Below are positions 8,719 through 17,260 of a stretch of DNA of 31,518 nucleotides, piece by piece. This DNA is from Chloroflexota bacterium (lineage in GTDB: Bacteria; Chloroflexota; Ktedonobacteria; Ktedonobacterales; Ktedonobacteraceae): positions 1-31,518 of the forward strand of contig VBJK01000150.1 in NCBI GenBank assembly GCA_005879655.1, read 5' to 3'. The translations under genes were made by a program, and so were the position numbers. The notes beneath the pieces were generated by a model that searched no databases, was not told the origin of the DNA, and saw only the letters and a program-made list of their open reading frames with translations. Every line of letters begins with the position of its first letter. The first letter of the stretch is position 1.

Positions 8719-8731
8719 AAGGGGAACGCCC

Positions 8732-10009
8732 GTGATTTGGACCATGATAGGGAATTTCTTTCAGGGTCTTTACCTGTTGATTACTGTTGCCATGATCGTG
8801 CAGGCAATCTTCCAGATACGGCTGGCATTATTCATATGGGAAAAGCCTGACAATGCGCTAAAGAATCAAGCTCCAACTGATTATCGTGATCCCTGTTTAT
8901 CGGTGACGATTCTCTTACCAGCGCGTCATGAAGAGGATGTCTATCAATACACGATTCAAAAGGTCTATGATCTTAACTATCCAAAAGAGTTAATGCAGAT
9001 CATCGCCCTTTGTAGCGACGATGACGTGGGCACGATTCGGGAAGCCCAGACGAAGATCGACGAATTGGGTGATCCTAATGTGCAATTGCTCATTTATACG
9101 AATAAGCCTACCAGCAAACCGCGTGCAATGAACCATGCCTTAAGTGTGGCACGCGGCGATGTCGTCACCATTTTTGATGCGGAAGATGAGCCTCATCCTG
9201 ATATTCTCAATGTGGTAAATACGACGATGTTGAATGAAGATGTGGATGTAGTACAGGGTGGCGTACAGTTGATGAACCATGATACCAGGTGGTTCTGCTC
9301 CCTGAACGTGCTCGAATACTTCTTCTGGTTTAAATCCGCGCTCCACTTTTTCGCCAAAGTTGGCATGACTCCTTTGGGTGGGAACACGGTCTTTGTGCGT
9401 CGTGAGTTGATGGAGCAGTTGGGTGGCTGGGATGAAACGTGTCTGACGGAGGATGGCGACCTGGGTATTCGTTTGAGTCTCTCACATGCACGTATTCGCA
9501 TTTTATATGATGATGAGTTCGTAACACGTGAAGAGACACCACATAACGTTGAACAGTTCATTAAACAAAGGACACGCTGGAATCAGGGTTTTATTCAAAT
9601 CCTCTTCCGAGGTGAGTGGAAGAAGCTGGAGACCTTGGGGCAACAATTATTGGCGCTCTATGTCTTGCTTTCGCCAGAGATTCAAACATTCTTCGCGCTC
9701 ATGGTTCCTATATCGTTGCTCATGTTCTTCTTTGTCAAGTTTGACTTGTGGATGGCCATTGTGACTTTCTTGCCCATGTACATTTTTGTCTTGACGGTCT
9801 TTGTCCAGATTGCCGGTTTGCATGAATTTGTCAAGGTGCATGGACTGAAGTGGAAGTGGAAGGATGCTATCATCATGGTACTGGCATTCTTCCCCTATCA
9901 GTGGCTACTGGGTGTTGGTGCGATACGCGCGACCTATCGCTTTATCAAAGGGACATCAAACTGGGAAAAGACTGCTCATATCGGGCAGCATCGCAAGGCT
10001 GCTTCGTGA
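8732..10009 (+). CDS. Processive GT2 family glycosyltransferase (cellulose/hyaluronan synthase-like)
   Basis: An inner-membrane polysaccharide synthase of 425 residues. The GTG at 8732 is chosen because AAAAGGGGA (8717-8725) precedes it; an upstream in-frame ATG at 8669 would overlap the glycosidase by 50 nt with no comparable site. Visible parts are an N-terminal membrane segment, the GT-A start TILLPARHEED, the metal-binding DAED region, TED at about 239 (catalytic base) and QRTRW at about 279-283, the Q(x)(x)RW of processive enzymes. Three or four C-terminal membrane segments follow. It has no PilZ domain, unlike BcsA, so no c-di-GMP control is visible. The polymer is unknown. It is in an operon with the glycosidase (13 nt) and the PMT-like gene (26 nt). 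Confidence 0.87.
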   Translation: MIWTMIGNFFQGLYLLITVAMIVQAIFQIRLALFIWEKPDNALKNQAPTDYRDPCLSVTILLPARHEEDVYQYTIQKVYDLNYPKELMQIIALCSDDDVGTIREAQTKIDELGDPNVQLLIYTNKPTSKPRAMNHALSVARGDVVTIFDAEDEPHPDILNVVNTTMLNEDVDVVQGGVQLMNHDTRWFCSLNVLEYFFWFKSALHFFAKVGMTPLGGNTVFVRRELMEQLGGWDETCLTEDGDLGIRLSLSHARIRILYDDEFVTREETPHNVEQFIKQRTRWNQGFIQILFRGEWKKLETLGQQLLALYVLLSPEIQTFFALMVPISLLMFFFVKFDLWMAIVTFLPMYIFVLTVFVQIAGLHEFVKVHGLKWKWKDAIIMVLAFFPYQWLLGVGAIRATYRFIKGTSNWEKTAHIGQHRKAAS

Positions 10010-10035
10010 GTAGCACAAAAGGATAGAGTAGAAAC

Positions 10036-12543
10036 ATGACAGCTTTTGAACCAACGTCAGGTCAAGATCGGCAGGCTCCTCTCGATCCACCTAACCCTCA
10101 AGGAGGGCTGGGCGGATCAAGCCGACCGCGTGGCTTACTGAGCCATGCCAAACAGTCAGCAGGGGCTGAGGGGAATACTCCTCCCCCAGCGTCTGCAAAT
10201 CCCGCACCAACGGTGACACCAAATCAGCAAAACAAGCCGAGAAATTCACTGCTTGGCTTTGGGGCGCAAGCACAGCAGCCTATGATGTCAGGGCAACAGA
10301 TGGGGCCTCAACCCGCGTATCCACAGGGACCATTTCCCCCTAATCAACCTATGCCGCAAGCACCAGCCCCTGGTCAGGGTATGCCTCTCATGAGGCAGCC
10401 GGGACCAGGGCCACAGGGGCCATTTCCCCCTAATCAGTCCGGGCTGCAAGGATCTCAGCCCTGGGGGGCACCACCTAATCAACAGGTACCACCACAGCCT
10501 CCTATGAGTGGACAGCCCTGGCCTCAACAACCTGCGCAGATATCCCCGGCTTTGCAGCCTAATATGAGAATGCCTGCACAACCACCCGCGCAACCTGTGC
10601 CAGCTGGATCTCAACCGCAGCGCATGGAAGTGATCAATGGACAATTGATTCTGCATCGCAGCGAGCATTTCTACGTACGTACAGTCTATCGTCCTGGCTA
10701 TCAGCCTTCGGTCAATCCATTGCGTAAGCCAAGCGGGATGACACAACAGATGCCGAAAGTCCTGCCCAGGCCAAAGCAGCCCAGGCGCAATAAGCCACCT
10801 GCCATCACCGTCTTCGAGAATGAGAAGAAGGTGCGAAAGTTTCCGGTACCGCGCTGGTTAGAGGCCACTATCGTCATTGTCGGCCTGGTCATATCACTAG
10901 CCAGTCACCTCTATAACGTCTTTAACTACCCTCGCTACGAAATGGATGAGGGAACCTATATGTTTAGCGCATGGTCAATTCTGCATGGAAAGCTCATGCC
11001 CTATGCCTATGGGTATGGTCATCCGCCGTTTGCTTGGATGCAGATTGCTGCCGCTATCCCGCTTATGGGAGGCTTTTTTACCTTTGGTAATGCTATCAAT
11101 ACTGGCCGCTTATTGATGTTGTTTTTTGCCGTGGCCAGCTCGTTGCTCGTCTACTTGGTTGTGCGCCGCTTAGGAGGTAGTCGTAGCGCTGGCTTACTGG
11201 CGATGGTTATTTTCTCACTCTCCCCGCTAGCCATCACCTATCAGCGCCAGGTCCTGCTGGACAATATTGGTGTTTTCTGGATGATGCTCGCGCTGTATTG
11301 TCTGGTGAGTAGTGAGAGCCGCCTGCTGAGGATTGTGCTGTCTGCCGTTTTCTTCGGTCTGGCGGTGCTCTCGAAAGAAGTCTTTGCGCTATTCTTACCC
11401 TGCATGATCTATGGGGTCTGGCTCCATGTCACCGAGTTCCAGCGTAAGTTTGCGCTCGTCACGTTCATTTACGTCTCGGTCGCGCTCATCTCGATGTGGG
11501 TGCTCATGGCCTTCCTCAAAGGCGAGATCTTCCCACCCGGTTGGTTTGGCGATCAGCGTGAACGCTTAAGCTTCCTGGGCGTCTTTATTGGCCAGGTTAA
11601 GCGTGGTTCAAACGAAGGAAGCTTTGCCAGCAGTTGGGAGATCTGGAGCAAGGGTGATGTGGTCTTGCTCGCATTCAGTATTGGCGCGTCGGTCTTTAAC
11701 CTCGTGATGGGGTGGAAGAATCGCAAACAGTTATTCTTGGGGCTGCTCTCGGTGAGCTTCTGGGCGTTGCTATTGCGACCGAACGGCGTTGTGCTCTCGT
11801 TCTACTTTATTCCGCTTATTCCAATGGCCGCACTCAATGCCGCCTTCGCCATCAATACCATTATGAAGTGGATCGGTCAGGCGGTGCGTTTCGATCTGGT
11901 GCGTGCCATTCTGGTCGTCATGGTGATTGCCGCGCTCATTCCCTATGACATACTGACAACGTTCAGATTGCTAAGTTTGACAGTGACACCTGTGCAGAAT
12001 CAGGCGTTGGTCTGGGTACGCAATCATATTCCACGCGACGATTTTGTGGTGATCAATGCTCCACAGTATACTGATATGCATGCTGCCGGTGGTCTCGGCG
12101 TTGGCGAGGGTGCCGTCTTTACACACGCCGAAGTTTATCAGAACGTTGCCACTGATCCAGAGATCTTTAATAAGCATCTGCATAAGGATTGGCGAGGCAT
12201 CAAGTACTTTATTGCTGACTCGGAGATGCGCATTTTCATTACGGGTAATCCTCAGGGCAAACCTGGCGAAAGACCTAACAAGCAGAACAACTTTGCTTGT
12301 GGTCAGGAACCAAAGATCGATGGCCACATTCTGCAAACCGCCTTTGATCACTCTGTGCTGGTAGCGAATTTTGAGTACAACCCGCCAGATGTCTCGGTGG
12401 ATCAATGGTACGACATTAAAATCTATCAGGTGATGCAAGATGAGCAAGAGTCAGCACAGGCCATCCCGCCACTACCTGGCGATAGTCAGTGTCGTGTTAC
12501 CACTACGGCAGCTATTGCGCCATCGCACACTGATACAGGCTAA
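10036..12543 (+). CDS. PMT/ArnT-like polytopic glycosyltransferase with proline-rich N-terminal arm
   Basis: An 835-residue membrane protein. Residues 1 to about 270 are hydrophilic and rich in Pro, Gln, Gly and Met, with the near-repeat QGPFPPNQ occurring twice. Membrane segments start at about 276. The first external loop carries YEMDEGTY with D304-E305, the acidic pair used by GT39/GT83 (PMT, ArnT) enzymes that take sugars from polyprenyl-phosphate donors. About ten more hydrophobic segments follow to about residue 650. A C-terminal extracytoplasmic domain of about 180 residues (WVRNHIPRDDFVVINAP onwards) resembles those of bacterial DPG_synthase/PMT_2 proteins. It is the last gene of the glycan cluster. 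Donor and acceptor cannot be read from the sequence. The Pro/Gln-rich arm may bind partners; the glycosidase has a shorter similar one. Confidence 0.82.
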   Translation: MTAFEPTSGQDRQAPLDPPNPQGGLGGSSRPRGLLSHAKQSAGAEGNTPPPASANPAPTVTPNQQNKPRNSLLGFGAQAQQPMMSGQQMGPQPAYPQGPFPPNQPMPQAPAPGQGMPLMRQPGPGPQGPFPPNQSGLQGSQPWGAPPNQQVPPQPPMSGQPWPQQPAQISPALQPNMRMPAQPPAQPVPAGSQPQRMEVINGQLILHRSEHFYVRTVYRPGYQPSVNPLRKPSGMTQQMPKVLPRPKQPRRNKPPAITVFENEKKVRKFPVPRWLEATIVIVGLVISLASHLYNVFNYPRYEMDEGTYMFSAWSILHGKLMPYAYGYGHPPFAWMQIAAAIPLMGGFFTFGNAINTGRLLMLFFAVASSLLVYLVVRRLGGSRSAGLLAMVIFSLSPLAITYQRQVLLDNIGVFWMMLALYCLVSSESRLLRIVLSAVFFGLAVLSKEVFALFLPCMIYGVWLHVTEFQRKFALVTFIYVSVALISMWVLMAFLKGEIFPPGWFGDQRERLSFLGVFIGQVKRGSNEGSFASSWEIWSKGDVVLLAFSIGASVFNLVMGWKNRKQLFLGLLSVSFWALLLRPNGVVLSFYFIPLIPMAALNAAFAINTIMKWIGQAVRFDLVRAILVVMVIAALIPYDILTTFRLLSLTVTPVQNQALVWVRNHIPRDDFVVINAPQYTDMHAAGGLGVGEGAVFTHAEVYQNVATDPEIFNKHLHKDWRGIKYFIADSEMRIFITGNPQGKPGERPNKQNNFACGQEPKIDGHILQTAFDHSVLVANFEYNPPDVSVDQWYDIKIYQVMQDEQESAQAIPPLPGDSQCRVTTTAAIAPSHTDTG

Positions 12544-12587
12544 TAGCACTGACTCGATAGCCTTTGTTGATGTTCCGAAAGGGACCA

Positions 12588-12777
12588 GGGCAATCCCTTG
12601 TGGTTGCCCATAGGCATGCGCGTTAAGCGGGGGTCCAGGGGGCTTCGCCCCCCTGGCGGGGTTTGGGGTGTCCCCAAATACCCCTTCTCTCCTCTTTTGC
12701 CGCCGGAGGCGGCAAGAACAATGGAGTGCAGAGGGAAACCTCTGCTTAACTTAATGCCTATGGGCAATCCCCTGTGG
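12588..12777. repeat. 190-nt composite repeat with nested hairpins
   Basis: A 16-nt direct repeat (GGGCAATCCCTTGTGG at 12588-12603 and a 15/16 copy at 12762-12777) frames the element. The perfect 14-bp inverted repeat TTGCCCATAGGCAT (12604-12617) and its complement (12754-12767) lie at its ends. Inside are four hairpins in series: CCAGGGGGC with a bulged partner (12635-12656), TTTGGGG-TGT-CCCCAAA (12662-12678), TTGCCGCC-GGA-GGCGGCAA (about 12698-12714) and GCAGAGG-GAAA-CCTCTGC. The 12629-12681 core recurs at 18608-18660. It has no ORF worth calling. It looks like a non-autonomous (REP/MITE-like) element, and it fills most of the 377-nt gap between the PMT-like gene and the DUF362 gene. Confidence 0.8.
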
Positions 12778-12883
12778 AGACCAAGAGGTATAACGCCATT
12801 GGTATCATACATCTGGTCTTACTGCTTGGTTTAAGTTATAAACCTTTATATGTGTGCTATGCATGTCTTTTACGTCAATAATG

Positions 12884-12889
12884 TATAAT
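12884..12889 (+). promoter_or_regulatory. Candidate -10 element for the DUF362 gene
   Basis: A perfect TATAAT stands 31 nt before the ATG at 12921, in an AT-rich stretch just downstream of the composite repeat. The -35 at the right distance (GCATGT or TGCATG) is poor, so this is a weak call. Confidence 0.4.
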
Positions 12890-12920
12890 TATATGAATTT
12901 TGTTGCATGAGGAAAAAATC

Positions 12921-14084
12921 ATGGTAGTAACACAAACTGCTGCTGATACAGTAGCCATCACGCGTACATTTGATGGTATTGAAGAGGCAACCCATCGTAT
13001 CATTGAGCAAGTGGGAGGGATGGCGTCCGTCATCAGGGGCGCGAAATATGCCATTCTCAAGCCCAATCTTGTGGCCGGACGTAGCGCAGAGACAGGTTCA
13101 ACGACTAGCTTTGCCTTAATGAAAGCGGTCGCCGAAGAGGTACGCGCCTGTGGGGCGGAGCCTCTGCTCTGCGAAACGCCGGGGACGGAATTTGACCGCG
13201 AAGCTACCTATACCATTTTAGGTATTGAGCAATTTTGTGCAGAGCATGGCATTCGTCTCTTACGCGTAGATCCTGAAGGAGGCGAGGCGGATTGGGTGGC
13301 ATTGCAGCCCTCCAGCGCGAAGACGATGCGCCACTTCCACATGCCGCGTATCTTGCAGGAGGCTCGTCTGATCAACCTGCCTGTGCTCAAAACGCATGTC
13401 GTCTCGACGATGACCTTGAGTATGAAAAATCTGATGGGTATCTTGCCACGTCCTGATCGACGCCATATGCACGCTTTTGACATCCATCAATGTATTGTTG
13501 ATATGAACCTGGGCATCAAGCCAGATCTGAATATCGTTGATGGTAGTGTTGGGCAGGACGGCGAGGGTCCGCTCTATGGTGATGCGGCCAATTTGCAGGT
13601 ACTAGTCGCCGGGCGTAACAGCTTAGCGGTAGATCTGGCCTGCTGTGAATTGGTCGATGTTGACCCGCGCGCTATCCCGCATCTCAAGCTAGCGCTGGAA
13701 CAATGGGGAAAACCCTGGTGGACACAGGTCGGCGATGATCCTGGGGTGATCAAACACTTTAGCTTACCACCAAAAAAACGGCTCTATAATACCGCCTTCC
13801 AGGTCATGTTCTGGCTGGACTATCCTTACACCCTGTTTGCCAAACGCGGCAAGCATATGGTCACGACGCTCTACAAAACCGGTCTCGTCGGTACGCGTCC
13901 CATCATCTCCGCTGAGAAGTGTACCCACTGTGGCGTGTGCGTCGATACATGTCCCTTGCCAAATGTAATTGATTTAAAAGCGTTGAAGATCGATGCCAGG
14001 GGCTGTGAGCGCTGCTTGTTATGTTACGAGGCGTGCCCTGAGAAAGCGATCAGTGTAGCAGGATTTTCGGGGGCACGGCAATGA
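12921..14084 (+). CDS. DUF362 domain protein with two C-terminal [4Fe-4S] clusters
   Basis: A 387-residue cytoplasmic iron-sulfur protein. DUF362 spans about residues 40-260: ILKPNLV, LKTHVVSTMTLSMKNLMG (the conserved LKxH...K-N-GxxP stretch) and VDGSVGQDGEGP. The tail carries a bacterial ferredoxin-like domain with C334-x2-C337-x2-C340-x3-C344 and C362-x2-C365-x2-C368-x3-C372, enough for two [4Fe-4S] clusters. The function of DUF362 proteins is not established; an electron-transfer role is likely from the clusters. The ATG at 12921 is preferred over an in-frame TTG at 12900 because TGAGGAA (12908-12914) precedes it. The stop overlaps the next gene by 4 nt (ATGA), so the two proteins are probably made together. 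Confidence 0.88.
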   Translation: MVVTQTAADTVAITRTFDGIEEATHRIIEQVGGMASVIRGAKYAILKPNLVAGRSAETGSTTSFALMKAVAEEVRACGAEPLLCETPGTEFDREATYTILGIEQFCAEHGIRLLRVDPEGGEADWVALQPSSAKTMRHFHMPRILQEARLINLPVLKTHVVSTMTLSMKNLMGILPRPDRRHMHAFDIHQCIVDMNLGIKPDLNIVDGSVGQDGEGPLYGDAANLQVLVAGRNSLAVDLACCELVDVDPRAIPHLKLALEQWGKPWWTQVGDDPGVIKHFSLPPKKRLYNTAFQVMFWLDYPYTLFAKRGKHMVTTLYKTGLVGTRPIISAEKCTHCGVCVDTCPLPNVIDLKALKIDARGCERCLLCYEACPEKAISVAGFSGARQ

Positions 14085-15076
14085 CTATTCTTGTAACAGG
14101 TGCAACAGGCTTTTTAGGTTCGGCACTGACCAGAGAGCTACTCAAGCGAGAGCTAGTAGTGCGTATTCTGGTGCGTGATGAGCAGAAGGCGCGTGAGCAG
14201 TTCGGCGAACATGCTGCAAATCTGACCGTAATGCGTGGTGAGATCAATGATGTAGACAAAGTGCAGCAAGCGGTGGATGGCGTTAGTACCATCTACCATC
14301 TTGTTGGTCGCCTTTATCATCCCAGCGTGTCTAGTCGTCTTTATAAAGAGACACATGTAGAAGGAACGCGTGTCATCCTTGAAGCGTGCAAAGGACAGAG
14401 CCAGCTCCAGCGTTTCGTGCACTGTAGCACTACAGGTGTACACGGCGTTACTGGTAATACGCCCGCTGCTGAAGATGCGCCATTTGCCCCAACGAATCCG
14501 TATGAGGCCACGAAATTAGAGGGTGAGGCGCTAGCACTCAGAGCGCAGCAGGAATGGGGGCTACCAGTTAGTGTCGTGCGGCCTGGTCTGGTGTATGGTC
14601 CTGGTGATTTGCACCTATTGGGCTTTTTTTCTACCATCAAAAAGGGTCCTTTCCCACCGATTATTGATGGTGGTAAAGCTATGATTCACCCAGTATACAT
14701 CGATGACATGACAGAGGCGTTTATCCTTGCGGCGGAGAAGCCGCAGGCTATCGGACGTAGTTATAATATCGCCGGAGCGCAGCCAGTCAGTTTCCGTGAG
14801 CTTTCGACGGCCATCGCGCACTCCCTGGGCAAGAAACTGCCAGCAGGAAGTCTTCCACTTGGTCTGGCAAACTTTGCTTCTGACCTTTTTAAACTGCTGC
14901 CGGGTTTTGACGGGGAAAAAGCGCCGCTGACACGCAGTCGTGTACGCTTTCTTACGAACAGCCGCATGTATAATATCGAGCGTGCTCGTAAGGAATTGGG
15001 CTATGAGCCAACAATTGGGCTAGAGGAAGGAATGAGCTACACAGCCGCGTGGTATCAGAAGCACGGCTATCTCTAG
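14081..15076 (+). CDS. Extended SDR: NAD(P)-dependent epimerase/dehydratase
   Basis: A 331-residue extended short-chain dehydrogenase. The dinucleotide motif VTGATGFLG (G7, G10, G13) begins the protein, the Ser of HCSTTGVHG lies near 115 and the catalytic Y141-x3-K145 is in YEATK. RPGLVYGPGD follows and marks the extended class. Family members act on nucleotide sugars, dihydroflavonol- or sterol-type substrates; the sequence does not decide which. Its start overlaps the DUF362/ferredoxin gene, so a joint redox reaction is a reasonable guess but only that. A 148-nt gap without a clear terminator separates it from the next gene. Confidence 0.88.
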   Translation: MTILVTGATGFLGSALTRELLKRELVVRILVRDEQKAREQFGEHAANLTVMRGEINDVDKVQQAVDGVSTIYHLVGRLYHPSVSSRLYKETHVEGTRVILEACKGQSQLQRFVHCSTTGVHGVTGNTPAAEDAPFAPTNPYEATKLEGEALALRAQQEWGLPVSVVRPGLVYGPGDLHLLGFFSTIKKGPFPPIIDGGKAMIHPVYIDDMTEAFILAAEKPQAIGRSYNIAGAQPVSFRELSTAIAHSLGKKLPAGSLPLGLANFASDLFKLLPGFDGEKAPLTRSRVRFLTNSRMYNIERARKELGYEPTIGLEEGMSYTAAWYQKHGYL

Positions 15077-15224
15077 TGGTTTCAATCCCCGTCGAGAAAG
15101 GACATTGGCTCCCGCTTCCTCTCCAGAGAGAACGTATACACATCGAATCCTAATAAGTCACGTGGAAATGCAATAGGTGTTGCGTGGTGAAAACCTGAAT
15201 GAAGGATCATAAAGAAGGATATAC

Positions 15225-16877
15225 ATGCAACAGGAAAGTAAAAAGAGCAAGCGGCAATCAGGGACGAGAGTTGCTCGTGTGAGATTACTGCCACTACATA
15301 CAGATTGGTATAAGAAGATGTCACATCTCCCGTTATTGCCTATGGGCCTAGGGCCTATCGATATTAACGAACTGGATGAGAAGCCTGATCTGGATAGTGA
15401 TGACGATGAAACCATTCCTGCATTAGCTTACATACGCCAACTGCATAGAAAGAGGATACAGCTGATCCAAGCGGGTGCTAGGATGACGCTCGTGCAGCCA
15501 ACGCTGAAATTGGCACAGCCTACGTCTATCGTAGCGGACGATAAGAAACATATCTCAGCCGAAGGAAAAGCGGTACAAGAGAGCCAGTCGCATAAAGCCG
15601 TCAATGCGCACCAGGATAGCAAAGCTTATCTCATGCAATTGAGTGGCATGGTGCGAGCGGTGCGCTTGCCTAAAGAGCCAACAGGAGACTTAGCGCAGGA
15701 TCAACCGATCGTAGAGGAGTTCTGGCCTGAAGGTATCAAACGAACCGGAGCGCTCCCGATAGTGAACCTGTATGGTGCTGAACCATTTGGACGTACCTTG
15801 CCGCAGGAAGCAGAGCTAATGGAGGATGCATTAGCCATAGTGCATCCTCAGTCCACATGGAAGGCCATCCTGCATGCTCCGGCGACCAAGCTTACTCTTG
15901 GTTTAGCGATTGGCATCGCACTACTCGTGCTCGTCGGAAAAATCGTTGATATTCCGACGACGATGCAGATCTTGCGCAAAAATCTGACAACACCCCAGGG
16001 CATTAGCTGGGCGCTACTCTCCGGTGTTGCATTTCTGGCCGCCTTTAGCATTCGCGGTGTTCGTTGGAAACTCTTCTTGAATCCGATAGGAAACATCAGT
16101 ACGCTGAAAGCCATTCAGCTTTTTCTGGTGGGCGTTTTTCTGAATTTTCTCCTGCCGGTACGTGGCGGTGAAGTTGCCAAATGCTTGATGCTCAAGCGTG
16201 TCGCCGATATTCCCATCAGCCAATCAATACCAACTGTGGCCATGGACAAAGCGCTCGACTTGCTGCCCGCCCTCGTGATTATGGCGCTGGTGCCAGTATT
16301 AGGGGTGCAGATGGATATCAAGCTCTGGCTGGTACTGGGCTTGGTTGGTGCCCTGCTCGTGTGCCTGATTGGCTTTATTGCCTTAGCCGCCTGGAAACGT
16401 GATACCGCTATCCAGTTATTGCAAAAAGCGACGGGCATATTACCGCGCAGTATTGGCAGCAAGATTGAAGGCTTCGCCACCGGTTTTGTGGATTCGCTAT
16501 TGGCAGGAGCAAGCCAACCGCGCATCTTTATTCCCGCAGTGCTGCTTACCATTGTTGCTGTGATCTGCGATGGCCTCTTCGCCATGCTGGCATTCTGGAC
16601 GATTGGCCTGCCCATCTCGTTTGGCACGGCTATCTTCGGTTATGCCGTTTACAACATGTTTTACATCCTGCCCAATCCGCCGGGGCAGGTTGGGAGTAAT
16701 GAAACCTTCGGCTTGTTGGTCTTCTCCGGTCTGCTACACCTGGATGGACATCAGGTCACAGCTATGTTTCTCTTCTCCCATCCCTGGGCGGCGCTGATCC
16801 AGACTGCCTTTGGTCTAGTCTGTCTGAGCGCATTAGGGCTTACCATTTCCAGTGCGATGAGATTACACAATGCATAA
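15225..16877 (+). CDS. UPF0104 / LPG-synthase TM-region flippase-like membrane protein
   Basis: A 550-residue protein. Residues 1 to about 215 are hydrophilic and match nothing I recognise. From about 220 the chain is a run of membrane segments matching the lysylphosphatidylglycerol synthase TM region (UPF0104), which in MprF-like proteins flips or holds lipids. Diagnostic pieces are NFLLPVRGGEVAKCLMLKR in the first half and FYILPNPPGQVGSNE in the second. The aminoacyl-transferase domain of MprF is absent, so lipid aminoacylation is not expected; glycolipid or polyprenyl-lipid handling is more likely. AAGGAT precedes the ATG. It ends 14 nt before the -35 of the atp operon, in the same orientation. 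Confidence 0.83.
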   Translation: MQQESKKSKRQSGTRVARVRLLPLHTDWYKKMSHLPLLPMGLGPIDINELDEKPDLDSDDDETIPALAYIRQLHRKRIQLIQAGARMTLVQPTLKLAQPTSIVADDKKHISAEGKAVQESQSHKAVNAHQDSKAYLMQLSGMVRAVRLPKEPTGDLAQDQPIVEEFWPEGIKRTGALPIVNLYGAEPFGRTLPQEAELMEDALAIVHPQSTWKAILHAPATKLTLGLAIGIALLVLVGKIVDIPTTMQILRKNLTTPQGISWALLSGVAFLAAFSIRGVRWKLFLNPIGNISTLKAIQLFLVGVFLNFLLPVRGGEVAKCLMLKRVADIPISQSIPTVAMDKALDLLPALVIMALVPVLGVQMDIKLWLVLGLVGALLVCLIGFIALAAWKRDTAIQLLQKATGILPRSIGSKIEGFATGFVDSLLAGASQPRIFIPAVLLTIVAVICDGLFAMLAFWTIGLPISFGTAIFGYAVYNMFYILPNPPGQVGSNETFGLLVFSGLLHLDGHQVTAMFLFSHPWAALIQTAFGLVCLSALGLTISSAMRLHNA

Positions 16878-16890
16878 ATTGTATCAGCTG

Positions 16891-16920
16891 TTGCAAAAAT
16901 TTTGCTGCCTGTGCTATAAT
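16891..16920 (+). promoter_or_regulatory. Extended -10 promoter of the ATP synthase operon
   Basis: TTGCAA (16891-16896) and a perfect TATAAT (16915-16920) are 18 bp apart, and TG-C stands directly before the -10 (16912-16914), making it an extended -10. It is 42 nt before the first gene of the operon and lies outside the preceding gene. Confidence 0.75.
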
Positions 16921-16962
16921 CCTATCGGTACTAAATGAGACAAGACAGATGGGATCATAAGG

Positions 16963-17184
16963 ATGCAGCAAAAGCCACCACCCTCTGTTTGGGGGCCATT
17001 AGCCCTCATGGGACAGCTAGGATTTACAATCGCTGTCCCTATTGCTCTACTGGCTATACTAGGAAACTATCTTGATAACTGGTTACGAACCGGTCATTTA
17101 TTTATATTGCTTGGGTTGCTGCTTGGCCTGATCTCAGGAATATATGGAGCATACCGCTTATTCAAACGTACGCAAGTCCTCTAG
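16963..17184 (+). CDS. atpZ: AtpZ/AtpI family ATP synthase accessory protein
   Basis: A 73-residue membrane protein with two hydrophobic segments (about 16-36 and 45-65). The linking GNYLDNWLRTG is the family mark, followed by a basic end (RLFKRTQ). It is first in the atp operon, the usual place of AtpI/AtpZ proteins, which help c-ring assembly and possibly Mg2+ or Ca2+ movement. Two membrane segments instead of four favour the AtpZ type over AtpI. TAAGG is at about 16958-16962, very close to the ATG. Confidence 0.8.
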   Translation: MQQKPPPSVWGPLALMGQLGFTIAVPIALLAILGNYLDNWLRTGHLFILLGLLLGLISGIYGAYRLFKRTQVL

Positions 17185-17260
17185 ACTGTGAATAGGCGGG
17201 AAACCATGTCATAACGGGTGGTTCAGCTTGGCAGGGCTTATAGCATAGGGAGGACGTTGC

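Noticed and set aside
10288..10746. 152-codon minus-strand frame rich in Arg, Trp and Leu
   Set aside because: It is a shadow of the Pro/Gln-rich repeat coding on the plus strand.
16115..16627. 170-codon minus-strand frame in the UPF0104 gene
   Set aside because: Antisense to conserved membrane segments, with no motif or start signal.
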